This document shows positions 17,028-26,334 of a stretch of DNA of 64,000 nt, piece by piece. The DNA comes from Paracoccus sulfuroxidans (lineage in GTDB: Bacteria; Pseudomonadota; Alphaproteobacteria; Rhodobacterales; Rhodobacteraceae): the NCBI RefSeq assembly GCF_007830335.1, contig NZ_VLKU01000004.1, positions 186,001 through 250,000 on the forward strand. Direction: 5' to 3'. Made by a program: the position numbers and the translations under genes. The notes under the pieces were generated by a model. The model had not been told where the DNA came from, made no database searches, and was given only the letters and a program-made list of their open reading frames with translations. Positions within the stretch are counted from its first letter, which is position 1; every line of letters begins with the position of its first letter.

Positions 17028-19808
17028 ATGGATTTCGCCGCCAAGATCACCCGCCTGCCCATTCCCGTCGACCCGGCCCGTGGGCAGGAGGCCGCCGATG
17101 CCGCGGCCATCGCCGATCCCCGCATTGCCGACCTGATCCGCGGGGCCGCCGGGTGCAGCCCGTATCTGACCAGCCTGATCCTGCGAGAGGCCGATTGGCT
17201 GGGCGACGCCCTGACGCGAGAGATGACCGTGGCTGAGGTCACGCGCGACTTCGAGCAGTTGTCCGGTGACGAACTCGGTCCGGCGCTGCGTCAGGCCAAG
17301 CGGCGCGTCGCGCTTTGGGCGGCGCTGGCGGATCTGGGCGGTGTCTGGGCGCTGGAAGAGGTGACCGGCGCGCTGACGGATCTGGCCGACCGGGCCAGCG
17401 ATCTGGCACTGCGTGCGCATATCCGGGCCGAGGTTCAGCGTGGCAAGCTGCCCCCGACCGAGGCCGATGCGGGCGGGATCTTCGCGCTGGCCATGGGCAA
17501 GATGGGCGGGCGAGAGCTGAACTATTCCTCGGACATCGACCTGATCGTGCTGTTTGACGACATGGCCTATGCCCCCGATGACCGGGCCGACGCCCGCGCG
17601 GTGCTGATCCGCGCTACTCGCAAGGCGGCGGCGACGCTGTCGGACATCACCGATCAGGGCTATGTCTTCCGCACCGATCTGCGGCTGCGGCCCGATGTCT
17701 CGGTCACACCGGTCTGCGTCTCGGTCTCGGGCGCGCTTGGTTATTACGAGGCCGAGGGCCGCACATGGGAGCGTGCAGCCTATATCAAGGCGCGCCCCTG
17801 CGCGGGCGATATCGGCGCGGCGGACCGTTTCCTGCGCGAGATGCGGCCCTTCGTCTGGCGCCGGCATCTGGATTTCTCGACCATTCAGGACACGCATGAC
17901 ATGCGGCTGCGCATCCGCAGCCACAAGGGCCTGCACGGCCGCATCGAAGTGCCGGGCCACAATATGAAGCTGGGGCAGGGCGGCATCCGCGAAATCGAGT
18001 TCTTCACCCAAACGCGGCAGCTGATCTCGGGCGGGCGGGACCCATCGCTGCGCTCTCGCCAGACGGTCGAGGCGCTGCGGCAACTGGCCAAAAAGGGCTG
18101 GGTGCAGACCGACGTCGCGGAAGAGCTGATCCGCCACTATCGCGAGCATCGCGAGATTGAGCATCGGATCCAGATGGTCAATGACGCGCAAACGCATTCC
18201 GTGCCGCAATCGGCCGAGGGGATCGACATCATCGCCCGCATGATGGGCGAGCCTGACACGCGCGCCTGGTCCGAGCGGCTGGCCGCCCGGCTTGAGCAGG
18301 TCGAGACCCTGACGAGCGATTTTTTCGCGCCGCAGGAAAGCGCCGAGCGACCGGCGCTCTCGGATGAGGCCGAGGCGATCGTGGCCCGGTGGCGCACCTA
18401 TCCGGCGCTGCGCTCGGAGCGCGGGCAGCGCATCTTCTCGCGGATCGAGCCGGAGCTTTTGTCGCGGCTGAATGCAGCCACTCATGCGGACGAAGCACTG
18501 GCGCGCTTCGACGACTTCCTGTCGGGACTGCCTGCCGGGGTGCAGCTTTTCTCGCTGTTCGAGGCGAATCCGCAGTTGATCGACCTGATTGTCGATATCT
18601 GCGCGACCTCCGCCGGGCTGGCCGCCTATCTGGCGCGCCACCCCGAGGTGCTGGACGCGGTGGTCGGCGGCAGCTTCTTTTCGCGCTGGCCCGAGGCGAA
18701 TGGGCTGCGCGCCGATCTGGACCGGCAGCTGGCGAACGCCCTCTCGGCCCCGGATGGCGGCTATGAGCGCGCGCTGGATGTCGCCCGCCGCTGGGCGCAT
18801 GAATGGCAGTTCCGCACCGGCGTTCACCACCTGCGCGGGCTGATCGGCGCGGAAGAGGCGGGCGGGCAATATGCCGATATCGCCGATGCGGCCATCGGCG
18901 CGCTGTTTCCGGTGGTCGCGGCGGAATTCGCCGCGCGCCACGGCCCGCCGCCGGGGCGCGGAGCGGTCCTGCTGGGGATGGGCTCGCTGGGTGCGCGCCA
19001 GTTGAACGCGGCCTCGGATCTGGACCTGATCGTGATCTATGACGCCGCCGGGCAGGAGAGTTCGGAGGGGCGCAAGCCCTTGGCGACCCGCGCCTATTAC
19101 GCGCGGCTGACGCAGGCGATGATCACGGCGATCTCGGCCCCCACTTCAGCCGGTCGGCTTTATGAGGTCGATATGCGTCTGCGCCCCTCGGGGCGGCAGG
19201 GGCCGGTCGCGACCTCGGTCCAGTCCTTCCGCGACTATCAGATGAACGAGGCCTGGACCTGGGAGCATCTGGCGCTGACCCGTGCGCGCATCGTCGGCCT
19301 TTGCGGCGATGACGTCGCTGAACTGGCCATCGAGATCGAGGCGCTGCGCATCGAGGTGCTGGCCACGCGTGGATCCGATCCGAAGGTCGCGCCCGATCTG
19401 GCCGAGATGCGAGACCGGATCTTTTCTGCCAAGGCCTCGGACGGTCCCTGGGACGCCAAGACCGGGCGGGGGCGGCTGCAGGATATCGAGCTTCTAGCGC
19501 AATCCTTTGCCCTGCGGACGGCTGCGACCGCGCGCGGGACGGTGGCGCAGCTGCGCTCGGGCGGGCGGGGCGGGCTGATCAGCCGCGAGGACAATGACAC
19601 GCTGATCGCCACCCGCCGGTTCCTGTGGAACCTGCAATGCGCGACGCGGCTGCTGACCGAGGCTCCGCTGGACATGCAGCTTCTGGGTCGCGGCGGGCAG
19701 GCCTTCCTTTTGCGCGAGACGGGAACCGCGACGCTGGAAGAACTGGCCCTGCGCCTTGAGGAGGCTGTCAGCAAGGCCGGGGCCATCATCGATCAAAGCC
19801 TGGCCTGA
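17028..19808 (+). CDS. glnE: Glutamine synthetase adenylyltransferase/deadenylase
   Basis: A 926-residue bifunctional enzyme adenylylating and deadenylylating glutamine synthetase in response to PII. Two nucleotidyltransferase domains are visible, each with the G-(S/G)-x-D-x-D motif: GKMGGRELNYSSDIDLIVLFDD in the N-terminal (deadenylase) half and GMGSLGARQLNAASDLDLIVIYD in the C-terminal (adenylylase) half. The central regulatory linker and C-terminal GlnD-type helical region complete the usual length. Start ATG 17028. Preceded by a 258-base gap with no recognised gene. Confidence 0.95.
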   Translation: MDFAAKITRLPIPVDPARGQEAADAAAIADPRIADLIRGAAGCSPYLTSLILREADWLGDALTREMTVAEVTRDFEQLSGDELGPALRQAKRRVALWAALADLGGVWALEEVTGALTDLADRASDLALRAHIRAEVQRGKLPPTEADAGGIFALAMGKMGGRELNYSSDIDLIVLFDDMAYAPDDRADARAVLIRATRKAAATLSDITDQGYVFRTDLRLRPDVSVTPVCVSVSGALGYYEAEGRTWERAAYIKARPCAGDIGAADRFLREMRPFVWRRHLDFSTIQDTHDMRLRIRSHKGLHGRIEVPGHNMKLGQGGIREIEFFTQTRQLISGGRDPSLRSRQTVEALRQLAKKGWVQTDVAEELIRHYREHREIEHRIQMVNDAQTHSVPQSAEGIDIIARMMGEPDTRAWSERLAARLEQVETLTSDFFAPQESAERPALSDEAEAIVARWRTYPALRSERGQRIFSRIEPELLSRLNAATHADEALARFDDFLSGLPAGVQLFSLFEANPQLIDLIVDICATSAGLAAYLARHPEVLDAVVGGSFFSRWPEANGLRADLDRQLANALSAPDGGYERALDVARRWAHEWQFRTGVHHLRGLIGAEEAGGQYADIADAAIGALFPVVAAEFAARHGPPPGRGAVLLGMGSLGARQLNAASDLDLIVIYDAAGQESSEGRKPLATRAYYARLTQAMITAISAPTSAGRLYEVDMRLRPSGRQGPVATSVQSFRDYQMNEAWTWEHLALTRARIVGLCGDDVAELAIEIEALRIEVLATRGSDPKVAPDLAEMRDRIFSAKASDGPWDAKTGRGRLQDIELLAQSFALRTAATARGTVAQLRSGGRGGLISREDNDTLIATRRFLWNLQCATRLLTEAPLDMQLLGRGGQAFLLRETGTATLEELALRLEEAVSKAGAIIDQSLA

Positions 19809-19829
19809 GGCCGCCCGCGCACCCGGGCG

Positions 19830-21950
19830 CTAGTTGACCTTGCCCAGAACCGGCAGCAGGCCGGAGTCCTCAAACGCGGGTGCGATCACCGACGGGCCGG
19901 ATGCGGGCGCGGGGAACAGTTCGATCAGCGGCGGCGGCTTGGCGGCCTGCGGGGCGGCTGTCGGGATCTCTTCTTCCTCGGTGGCGATGTCGAAGATGCC
20001 ATGCGCGGTCTTGTCCCAGTAGAAGGGCTTTGCCACGACCTCATAGATCGCCTTCCACCCGGCCAGACAGCCGAGAGGGAAGTAAAGATGCAAGGTCGGG
20101 ACCCAGGGCATCAGGTGGCGGTGGTCCTTCCCGCGCACGGCCCAGAGGCCCACGGTGATGTTGAGGATCTCGGACAGGATGAAGAGCGTGAAGAGCAGCG
20201 CAATCGCATTGCCGCCAAGCCCGCCCGAGAGCATGTCGCGCATCGGATGCGGTAGGCCGAAGATCAAGAGCCAGAAGCTCCACAGCACCGGCGCCAGCAG
20301 ATATTGCGAGAGGGAGGCGAGGAACTGCGCCTGAAAACCCAGGAAGCGGCGCGGACCCAGATCCTGCCACAGCCGCAGGGGGTTGCGCATATGTACGCCC
20401 CAGGTCATCGCAAAGCCCTTGTGCCAGCGCGAGCGCTGCTTGATCCAGGGAAGGGCGCGGCAATTCGCCTCTTCATGGGTGACGGTGTCCAGCATCTCGG
20501 TCCGGTAGCCACGGCGGACCAGACGCACGCCCAGATCGGCGTCTTCGGTCACGTTCCAGGCGTCCCAGCAGCCTACCTCTTCCAGCGCCTTGCGGCGGAA
20601 GAACAGGGTCGTGCCGCCCAGCGGGACGACCAGGTTGAGCGCAGCGGCCCCGGCCAGTGTGGCGCGAAACCACGAGGCGTATTCGATGGTGAAGGCGCGG
20701 GCCAGCCAGTTGGTGCGGGGGTTGTAGAAATCCAGCACGCCCTGCAGGCAGGCGACCTCGGGCGGGGCAAAGTGGAACCGGCGGGCGACCTTGTGCAGCT
20801 GTTCAGGCTCGGGCCGGTCTTCGGCGTCCCAGACGCCGATGATGTCACCCCGGCAGAAATTCAGCGCATAGTTCAGCGCGCGCGGCTTGGTGCGGATGGG
20901 GCCGTCGGGGACGCGCACGATCCGCATCCAGCGGGGCAGGGTGGCGGCGGCCAGCGCCTCGCAGGTGATCTGGTCGGTCTCTTCGACGACGATCAGGATA
21001 TCCATCAGCTCATGCGGATAGTTGAGCCGCCCCAGCCGGCCAATCAGGCGGTCGGCGATATTCGCCTCGCCAAAAAGCGGCACCATGACCGAAATCACGG
21101 GCAGGGGCGCGGTCATCTCGGGCGGGGTGGCGCGGCCTTTGGCCAGCGCCAGTTCCTGCATGCGGGCCCGCTTTCGGGCACGCAGGACGGCGCAGAACGA
21201 GAGAAGCTTCAGCGCCGAGGAGGCCAGAAGCGTCAGCACCGCCCAGAAGGTCAAAAGCGCGATCATCGCGATTGGGGCGAAGATCAGACCAAGCGTGACC
21301 GCAAGGCCCAGCACCATGGCCACCCGGGCGACGCGCACCTCATTGCGGGTGCGGCAGCTTTCATGGGCGGGCACGCGTGTCTCGGCCTGCCGGATCAGCG
21401 CGGTCTGGCGGCGTTTCAGCACCGCCTCAAGCACGTCGGCATCCGAGGAAAGCAGCATGCGCACGGTGCCGAAACCAGCGGGAAAGCCGGGGCGCAGCCG
21501 GTCAAAATCTTCGGGGCGGGCGGTCACGATATAGGTCACGCCGCCGATGCGACGCCAAGGCACCAGCCCCTCGCTGAGGCAGAAATCCGCGCCCAACTGG
21601 TCGATCAGGCGCGGGTCGGGGGGCATGGCAGCCAGATCGATGACGCTGCTGCGCCACTGGCGCGACAGCGCGCGGGTCAGCGCCTCGGGCTGGACCCAGC
21701 CGTTCGCCAGCAGTACCTCGCCAAGTCGCGAGGCCTGCCGCTGCCGGATCATCGCGGCTTTCAGCAGATTGCCGGACTCGACCGCCCCGTCTTCCAGCAG
21801 GATTTGCCCCAAGGGGCGCTGGTCGCGCGCGGCGATGACGGTGGATGAACTCACGGTGGGGCCCCCTTCTTCGGGGGCTGCAGGACCCGGCCCCGCGCTC
21901 GCGCGGAGAGTTGTCAGTGCCGTCGTCTGGGCAGCAGCAGTCGTGGCCAT
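19830..21950 (-). CDS. GspE_N domain-glycosyltransferase family 2 fusion
   Basis: A 706-residue membrane protein fusing an N-terminal type II secretion GspE_N-like domain (about residues 45-165: LGQILLEDGAVESGNLLKAA, LGEVLLANGWVQPEALTRALSRQW) to a processive glycosyltransferase 2 domain. Hydrophobic segments lie near 225-265 and in the C-terminal quarter. The GT2 motifs are WDAEDRPEP, TEDADLGVRL and QRSRWHKG (the Q-x-x-RW motif), as in cellulose/hyaluronan synthase-like enzymes. It probably makes or exports a surface polysaccharide. No other polysaccharide genes are adjacent. MshEN-like domains of this class often bind cyclic-di-GMP, but that is inference here. Confidence 0.85.
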   Translation of the reverse strand: MATTAAAQTTALTTLRASAGPGPAAPEEGGPTVSSSTVIAARDQRPLGQILLEDGAVESGNLLKAAMIRQRQASRLGEVLLANGWVQPEALTRALSRQWRSSVIDLAAMPPDPRLIDQLGADFCLSEGLVPWRRIGGVTYIVTARPEDFDRLRPGFPAGFGTVRMLLSSDADVLEAVLKRRQTALIRQAETRVPAHESCRTRNEVRVARVAMVLGLAVTLGLIFAPIAMIALLTFWAVLTLLASSALKLLSFCAVLRARKRARMQELALAKGRATPPEMTAPLPVISVMVPLFGEANIADRLIGRLGRLNYPHELMDILIVVEETDQITCEALAAATLPRWMRIVRVPDGPIRTKPRALNYALNFCRGDIIGVWDAEDRPEPEQLHKVARRFHFAPPEVACLQGVLDFYNPRTNWLARAFTIEYASWFRATLAGAAALNLVVPLGGTTLFFRRKALEEVGCWDAWNVTEDADLGVRLVRRGYRTEMLDTVTHEEANCRALPWIKQRSRWHKGFAMTWGVHMRNPLRLWQDLGPRRFLGFQAQFLASLSQYLLAPVLWSFWLLIFGLPHPMRDMLSGGLGGNAIALLFTLFILSEILNITVGLWAVRGKDHRHLMPWVPTLHLYFPLGCLAGWKAIYEVVAKPFYWDKTAHGIFDIATEEEEIPTAAPQAAKPPPLIELFPAPASGPSVIAPAFEDSGLLPVLGKVN

Positions 21951-22033
21951 GGGCGAATCCCGTTCCTAACCTGTCCTCTGCTTGGCACAGGGTGGGTTAA
22001 GAACCGGTTAACTGCGAAATTGCAGGCCTCGCG

Positions 22034-23185
22034 TCAGGCGTGACGGCGGGCTTCCATGGCTGAGGCGAAGTTCTCGAACAGGTAGAAGCTGTCCTGCGGG
22101 CCGGGGCTGGCCTCGGGGTGATGCTGGACCGAGAACACCGGCTTGCCATCGATGCGCAGGCCGCAGTTCGTGCCGTCGAACAGGCTGACATGGGTCTCGA
22201 TCACGCCTGCGGGCAGGGTCTGCGAATCGACCGTGAAGCCGTGGTTCATCGAGGTGATCTCGACCTTGCCCGTGTCGACGTTGCGGACCGGGTGGTTCGC
22301 GCCGTGATGGCCATGGCTCATCTTCACCGTGCGCGCGCCGACGGCCAGCGCCAGCATCTGGTGGCCAAGGCAGATCCCGAAGATCGGCAGATCGCGGGCC
22401 AGCAGTTCCTTGATCATCGGCACGGCATATTCGCCGGTCGCCGCCGGGTCGCCGGGGCCGTTCGACAGGAAGATGCCTTCCGGATTATGGGCCAGCACCT
22501 CTTCGGCGGTGGCGGTCGCGGGCAGCACGGTCACATCGGCGCCGCTGGCCACCAGCGAGCGCAGGATGTTGCGCTTGGCGCCATAATCCAGCGCGACGAC
22601 GCGGTAGGGGTTCTTGCGCTCGGGCTTGCTGAACTCATCGGGCCAGTTCCACGCGCCTTCGTCCCAGTGATAGCTTTGCGTGCAGCTGACTTCCTTGGCG
22701 AGGTCAAGGCCCACAAGGCCCTTCCAGTCGCGCGCGCGGGCGATCATCGACTTGATGTCGAAATTGCCCGAGGGGTCATGCGCCAGCACGACATGCGGCG
22801 AGCCCTGCTGACGGATCGCACGGGTCAGGCGGCGGGTGTCGAGACCGCCGATGCCGATGCGGCCCAGCTTGGTCATCCAGTCGATCAGGTTCGAATGCGC
22901 GCGCCAGTTCGAGGGCTCGGTCGGGTCCCATTTCACCACGATGCCCGAGGCCACGGGTTCGGCCCCTTCATAGTCCATCGGCGTCACGCCGGTGTTGCCG
23001 ATATGGGGGAAGGTGAAGGTGACGATCTGGCTGGCGTAAGAGGGATCGGTCATGATCTCCTGATAGCCGGTCATGGCGGTGTTGAACACCAGCTCGGCCA
23101 CGACCTCACCGGTGGCGCCGAACCCCATTCCGTAGAAAACGGTTCCGTCGGCAAGTGCAAGACATGCGGTCGGTTTTTGGGACAT
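22034..23185 (-). CDS. carA: Carbamoyl-phosphate synthase small subunit
   Basis: A 383-residue glutaminase subunit feeding ammonia to CarB for arginine and pyrimidine synthesis. The N-terminal CPSase_sm domain (LALADGTVFYGMGFGATGE) is followed by a class I glutamine amidotransferase domain with the nucleophile in FGICLGHQMLAL and the catalytic His/Glu in QHHPEASPGPQDS. Complete. CarB is not in the window. Confidence 0.96.
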   Translation of the reverse strand: MSQKPTACLALADGTVFYGMGFGATGEVVAELVFNTAMTGYQEIMTDPSYASQIVTFTFPHIGNTGVTPMDYEGAEPVASGIVVKWDPTEPSNWRAHSNLIDWMTKLGRIGIGGLDTRRLTRAIRQQGSPHVVLAHDPSGNFDIKSMIARARDWKGLVGLDLAKEVSCTQSYHWDEGAWNWPDEFSKPERKNPYRVVALDYGAKRNILRSLVASGADVTVLPATATAEEVLAHNPEGIFLSNGPGDPAATGEYAVPMIKELLARDLPIFGICLGHQMLALAVGARTVKMSHGHHGANHPVRNVDTGKVEITSMNHGFTVDSQTLPAGVIETHVSLFDGTNCGLRIDGKPVFSVQHHPEASPGPQDSFYLFENFASAMEARRHA

Positions 23186-23327
23186 CTGCGACTCTCCGGC
23201 TAAATCGCCGGGAAACTAGGTGTCAGACAGGTCAGCGTCAAGGCCGGAACTAAACTTCCTTGAGCAGGTTGACGAGGCAGCCGAAGCCGGGCAAGGCGCG
23301 TCCTCGACGCAAGCTGAAAGGATCACG

Positions 23328-23792
23328 ATGTCACTGCGCGAGCGAATTCAAGCGGATATCAAGGAAGCCATGAAAGCCAAGGAGGCGGCGCGTCTGTCAA
23401 CCTTACGGTTGATCTCGGCGGCGATCAAGGATCGCGAAATTGCCGCCCGCACCGAACGCGGCGAAGACAGCGCGCTGAGCGAGGATGACGTGATCGCGCT
23501 GATGTCCAAAATGGTCAAGCAGCGGCAGGAATCGGCGCGCGCCTATGAAGAGGGCGGACGCCTTGAACTGGCCGAGCGCGAAGAGGCCGAGATCAAGATC
23601 ATCCAAAGCTATCTGCCGCGCCAGCTGACCGAGGATGAGGTCGCCGCCGCCATCGAGAAGGTGATCAAGGATCTGGGTGCCAGCTCGATCCGCGACATGG
23701 GCCGGGTCATGGCCGATCTGCGGGCGCATTACGCCGGGCGGATGGATTTCGGCGCGGTCGGGCCGCTGATCAAGGCGAAGCTGATGGGCTGA
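23328..23792 (+). CDS. GatB/YqeY domain-containing protein
   Basis: A 154-residue protein of the YqeY family, related to the tail domain of GatB. It has LRERIQADIKEAMKAKEAARLSTLRLISAAIKDREIAAR and QESARAYEEGGRLELAEREEAEIKIIQSYLPRQL, the family core, and ends RADL.HYAGRMDFGAVGPLIKAKL. ATG 23328 is the start, preceded by AAAGGATCACG; the frame extends 36 codons further upstream without a good start. It may influence tRNA-dependent amidation, but this is not shown. Divergent from carA. Confidence 0.9.
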   Translation: MSLRERIQADIKEAMKAKEAARLSTLRLISAAIKDREIAARTERGEDSALSEDDVIALMSKMVKQRQESARAYEEGGRLELAEREEAEIKIIQSYLPRQLTEDEVAAAIEKVIKDLGASSIRDMGRVMADLRAHYAGRMDFGAVGPLIKAKLMG

Positions 23793-23794
23793 GG

Positions 23795-24946
23795 CTAGTC
23801 CCTCGGGGGAAAGTGGTGACGCGGCCGCAGCGCCAATGCGATGGCGGCCAACGCGACGCAGGCCGCAGCCGCAGTCGCCACGCCCCGAAAGCCCACGCTT
23901 GGATAGATCAGCCCCATCAGCATGGGGCCGGCAAAGACCGCCGAATAGGTCACCGCACTGTTCAGCCCCATCACCGCCCCGCGTGCGTCCTGCGCGCGCC
24001 GGTTCAGCGCGAGGATCATCGCGTTCAGCCCGAACTGGTTCAGAAACCCCCAAAGCCCGATGTTCAGCATCGCCAGCCGCGCATGCCCGATGCTGAAGCG
24101 CCAGGACAGATAAGTCAGCGCAATCAGCGAAAACAGCACGGCCATCAGGGTCCGGCCCTCGGGCGCGGGCAAGCGCCCCGCGCATAGCCCGGCGATCCCG
24201 AACCCCACGCCATAGATCAGCACATAGACCCCCGCGCCCGAGGCCGAGAGGTTCAGGGCGTTGCGGATGCCCTCGCCGAAATAGGCGTAGGTGCCATAGA
24301 AAGCGGTCATATACATCAATGAGATGCCGAGGATGAAGGGCACGCCCGGCAGCCGCAGCGCCTGCAAGGGGCCGGTGCGCCTGGGCAGGGCGCTCGCCAT
24401 GCCTCTCGGCAGCCCGTGCCACATGCCCACGCTGACCAGCGCCGAGATCACCGCAAGGATGCCATAGACCGGACGCCAGCCCATATGCTCGGTCATCCAG
24501 GCCGAGACCGGCACGGCCAGCACCAGCGACAGCGCCCAGCCGGTCAGCACCCGGCCCAGCCGCGCGGTCTGCTGGCCGGGCGGCGCGGTCGCGGTCGTCG
24601 CCGCATAGATCGCCGGAAGCATGACGCCCACGGCCATGCCCGCCAGCGCCTGCGCCATGGCGAGGCCAAGCCAGCTTTGCGCACAAAGGCTCAGCACCTG
24701 CGCCAGCGCCAGCACCGCCGCCGAGGCCGCAAGCGAGCGGCGCACCCCCTGCCGGTCGATCTGCGCGGCCAGCATCAGCGCGGAAATGGCAGTGGCCGCG
24801 CCAAAGGCGGCGGTTGCGCGGGTCACATGCGCAGGCGTCGTCTGCAGGCTGGCGGCGACTTCGGGCAGGATCGGGCTCAGCACGAAGGCATTCGCGCCCA
24901 CCAGCACCACACCGATCATCAGAAGGAAGGTGGCGTTCAGCTTCAT
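23795..24946 (-). CDS. MFS transporter
   Basis: A 383-residue major facilitator with about twelve transmembrane segments. It shows the family pattern of an early export-type motif (AQIDRQGVRRSLAASAAVLALAQ, motif A-like) and a helix-rich AraJ/YdhP-like arrangement (FVLSPILPEVAASLQTTPAHVTRATAAFG). Likely a drug or metabolite exporter; substrate cannot be named. Convergent with the YqeY gene, 2 bases apart. Confidence 0.88.
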   Translation of the reverse strand: MKLNATFLLMIGVVLVGANAFVLSPILPEVAASLQTTPAHVTRATAAFGAATAISALMLAAQIDRQGVRRSLAASAAVLALAQVLSLCAQSWLGLAMAQALAGMAVGVMLPAIYAATTATAPPGQQTARLGRVLTGWALSLVLAVPVSAWMTEHMGWRPVYGILAVISALVSVGMWHGLPRGMASALPRRTGPLQALRLPGVPFILGISLMYMTAFYGTYAYFGEGIRNALNLSASGAGVYVLIYGVGFGIAGLCAGRLPAPEGRTLMAVLFSLIALTYLSWRFSIGHARLAMLNIGLWGFLNQFGLNAMILALNRRAQDARGAVMGLNSAVTYSAVFAGPMLMGLIYPSVGFRGVATAAAACVALAAIALALRPRHHFPPRD

Positions 24947-25034
24947 GGTTCGGCAGCTATCGGGTTTCGGATGCGCCAGATGTCCGATGTTGCGCGGCCG
25001 GTTGCAACCGCGAAACAGGGGATGCGCGCCCGGA

Positions 25035-26174
25035 TCAGACGCGGCGACCCCGGACCCAGGTTTCCCGCATCACCGGCGTCTGGTCCAGCATGCGGAAGCG
25101 GATCAGGTCGGCGCGCGCCCCGGGGATCAGGCGGCCCCGGTCGTCCAGCCCGGCGGCGCGCGCGGGGTTGGCCGTCACCGTCGCCATCGCACGCGGCAGG
25201 TCGTCCCAGATCCGCGACAGGATCAGCGCCCCGGTCAGCAGGCCCGAGGGCACGTAATCCGAGGACAGAATATCCAGATGCCCGGCGCGGGCCAGTTCCT
25301 CGGCCGAGACATTGCCGGAATGCGACCCGCCGCGCACCAGATTGGGCGCGCCCATGATCACCATGATGCCCGAGGCATTGCAGGCGGCCGCGGCCTCCAG
25401 CGTGGTCGGGAATTCGGCCAGACGCACTCCGTGCCGGGCCGAGGTTTGAACATGCGCCGCAGTGGTGTCGTCATGGCTGGCCAGAACCGCGCCCAGCCTA
25501 TGCGCCATGGCGACGGTCGCCGCCTCATGCGCATCGCCGAAACTGTCGCGCATCGCCTGCAGGTCGGCGACATGAGCGGCGAATTCCTCTTCGTCCAGAC
25601 CTCGGCGGCCCTGCACATATTGCTTGAGCTTGCTCAGATCGCGGAACTGGCGTTGGCCGGGGGTGTGGTCCATCAGGCTGATGATGCCGACGCGGTCGTC
25701 GGGGCCGAACTCGGCCAGCTCATCGACCAGCGTTTCCGAGCAGACCTCGGCCCGCAGATGCAGCAGATGGCTGATCCGCAGCGCGCCGGTGTGGCGCATG
25801 GTGATCAGCTCGCTGGCAAGCGCGCGGGCATAGGCATGCGACTCTCCGTCCCGCCCGCCCGAGCGGATCGAGCCCACGCGCATCGCGTCAAAGACTGTGG
25901 TGATGCCGCAGCCCGCCAGTTCCGCATCATGGGCCAGAATGGCGCTGGCATGCGGCCAGTCGACGCCGGGGCGGGGCTGGATGTGACGTTCCAGATTGTC
26001 GGTGTGCAGCTCGATCATGCCGGGCGCGAGGTAATCGCCCTGCAGGTCGATGGCGCCCTCAGGCACCTCGGCCCCCCGGCGGATCTCGGCAATCCGGTCG
26101 CCTTCGACCAGCAGCATGCCGGTCTGGACGCGGTCCTCAAGGATCAGGCGGGCATTGGCGAAGGCAAGTGTCAT
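25035..26174 (-). CDS. phnM: Alpha-D-ribose 1-methylphosphonate 5-triphosphate diphosphatase
   Basis: A 379-residue amidohydrolase-superfamily enzyme of the carbon-phosphorus lyase pathway, removing pyrophosphate from ribose-1-methylphosphonate-5-triphosphate. It has YLAPGMIELHTDNLERH with the metal-binding pattern of PhnM, GITTVFDAMRVGS, SLMDHTPGQRQFRDL, ASHDDTTAAHVQTSARHGVRLAEFPTTLEAA and SSDYVPSGLL. Complete. The rest of the C-P lyase operon is absent from the window; only phnF lies next to it, divergently. Confidence 0.92.
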   Translation of the reverse strand: MTLAFANARLILEDRVQTGMLLVEGDRIAEIRRGAEVPEGAIDLQGDYLAPGMIELHTDNLERHIQPRPGVDWPHASAILAHDAELAGCGITTVFDAMRVGSIRSGGRDGESHAYARALASELITMRHTGALRISHLLHLRAEVCSETLVDELAEFGPDDRVGIISLMDHTPGQRQFRDLSKLKQYVQGRRGLDEEEFAAHVADLQAMRDSFGDAHEAATVAMAHRLGAVLASHDDTTAAHVQTSARHGVRLAEFPTTLEAAAACNASGIMVIMGAPNLVRGGSHSGNVSAEELARAGHLDILSSDYVPSGLLTGALILSRIWDDLPRAMATVTANPARAAGLDDRGRLIPGARADLIRFRMLDQTPVMRETWVRGRRV

Positions 26175-26281
26175 GCAGAAACCTTGAGGGTGGAAGGAAG
26201 AGCCTTCGATCCATAGCCCAGCCGCGCGCAGGCGGCGATCACGTTTCTGCGGGCGACCCGCTTGCCGATCCCGATTTCAGC

Positions 26282-26297
26282 CTATACAACTAGACAA
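26282..26297 (-). promoter_or_regulatory. Tandem 8-bp repeat, candidate PhnF operator
   Basis: Two tandem copies of an 8-mer, TTGTCTAG and TTGTATAG on the minus strand (one mismatch), lie in the phnM-phnF divergent intergenic region, 38 bases before phnF ATG. HutC-type GntR regulators such as PhnF bind short TA-centred sites in such regions. Binding by PhnF is inference. Confidence 0.4.
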
Positions 26298-26334
26298 TTA
26301 GGGCGGGCTGACCGTCACCGTTGAAGGAACCTGC

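Noticed and set aside
16950..18941. 663-codon frame antisense to glnE
   Set aside because: Shadow of glnE; Arg/Gln/His-rich translation typical of antisense high-GC frames.
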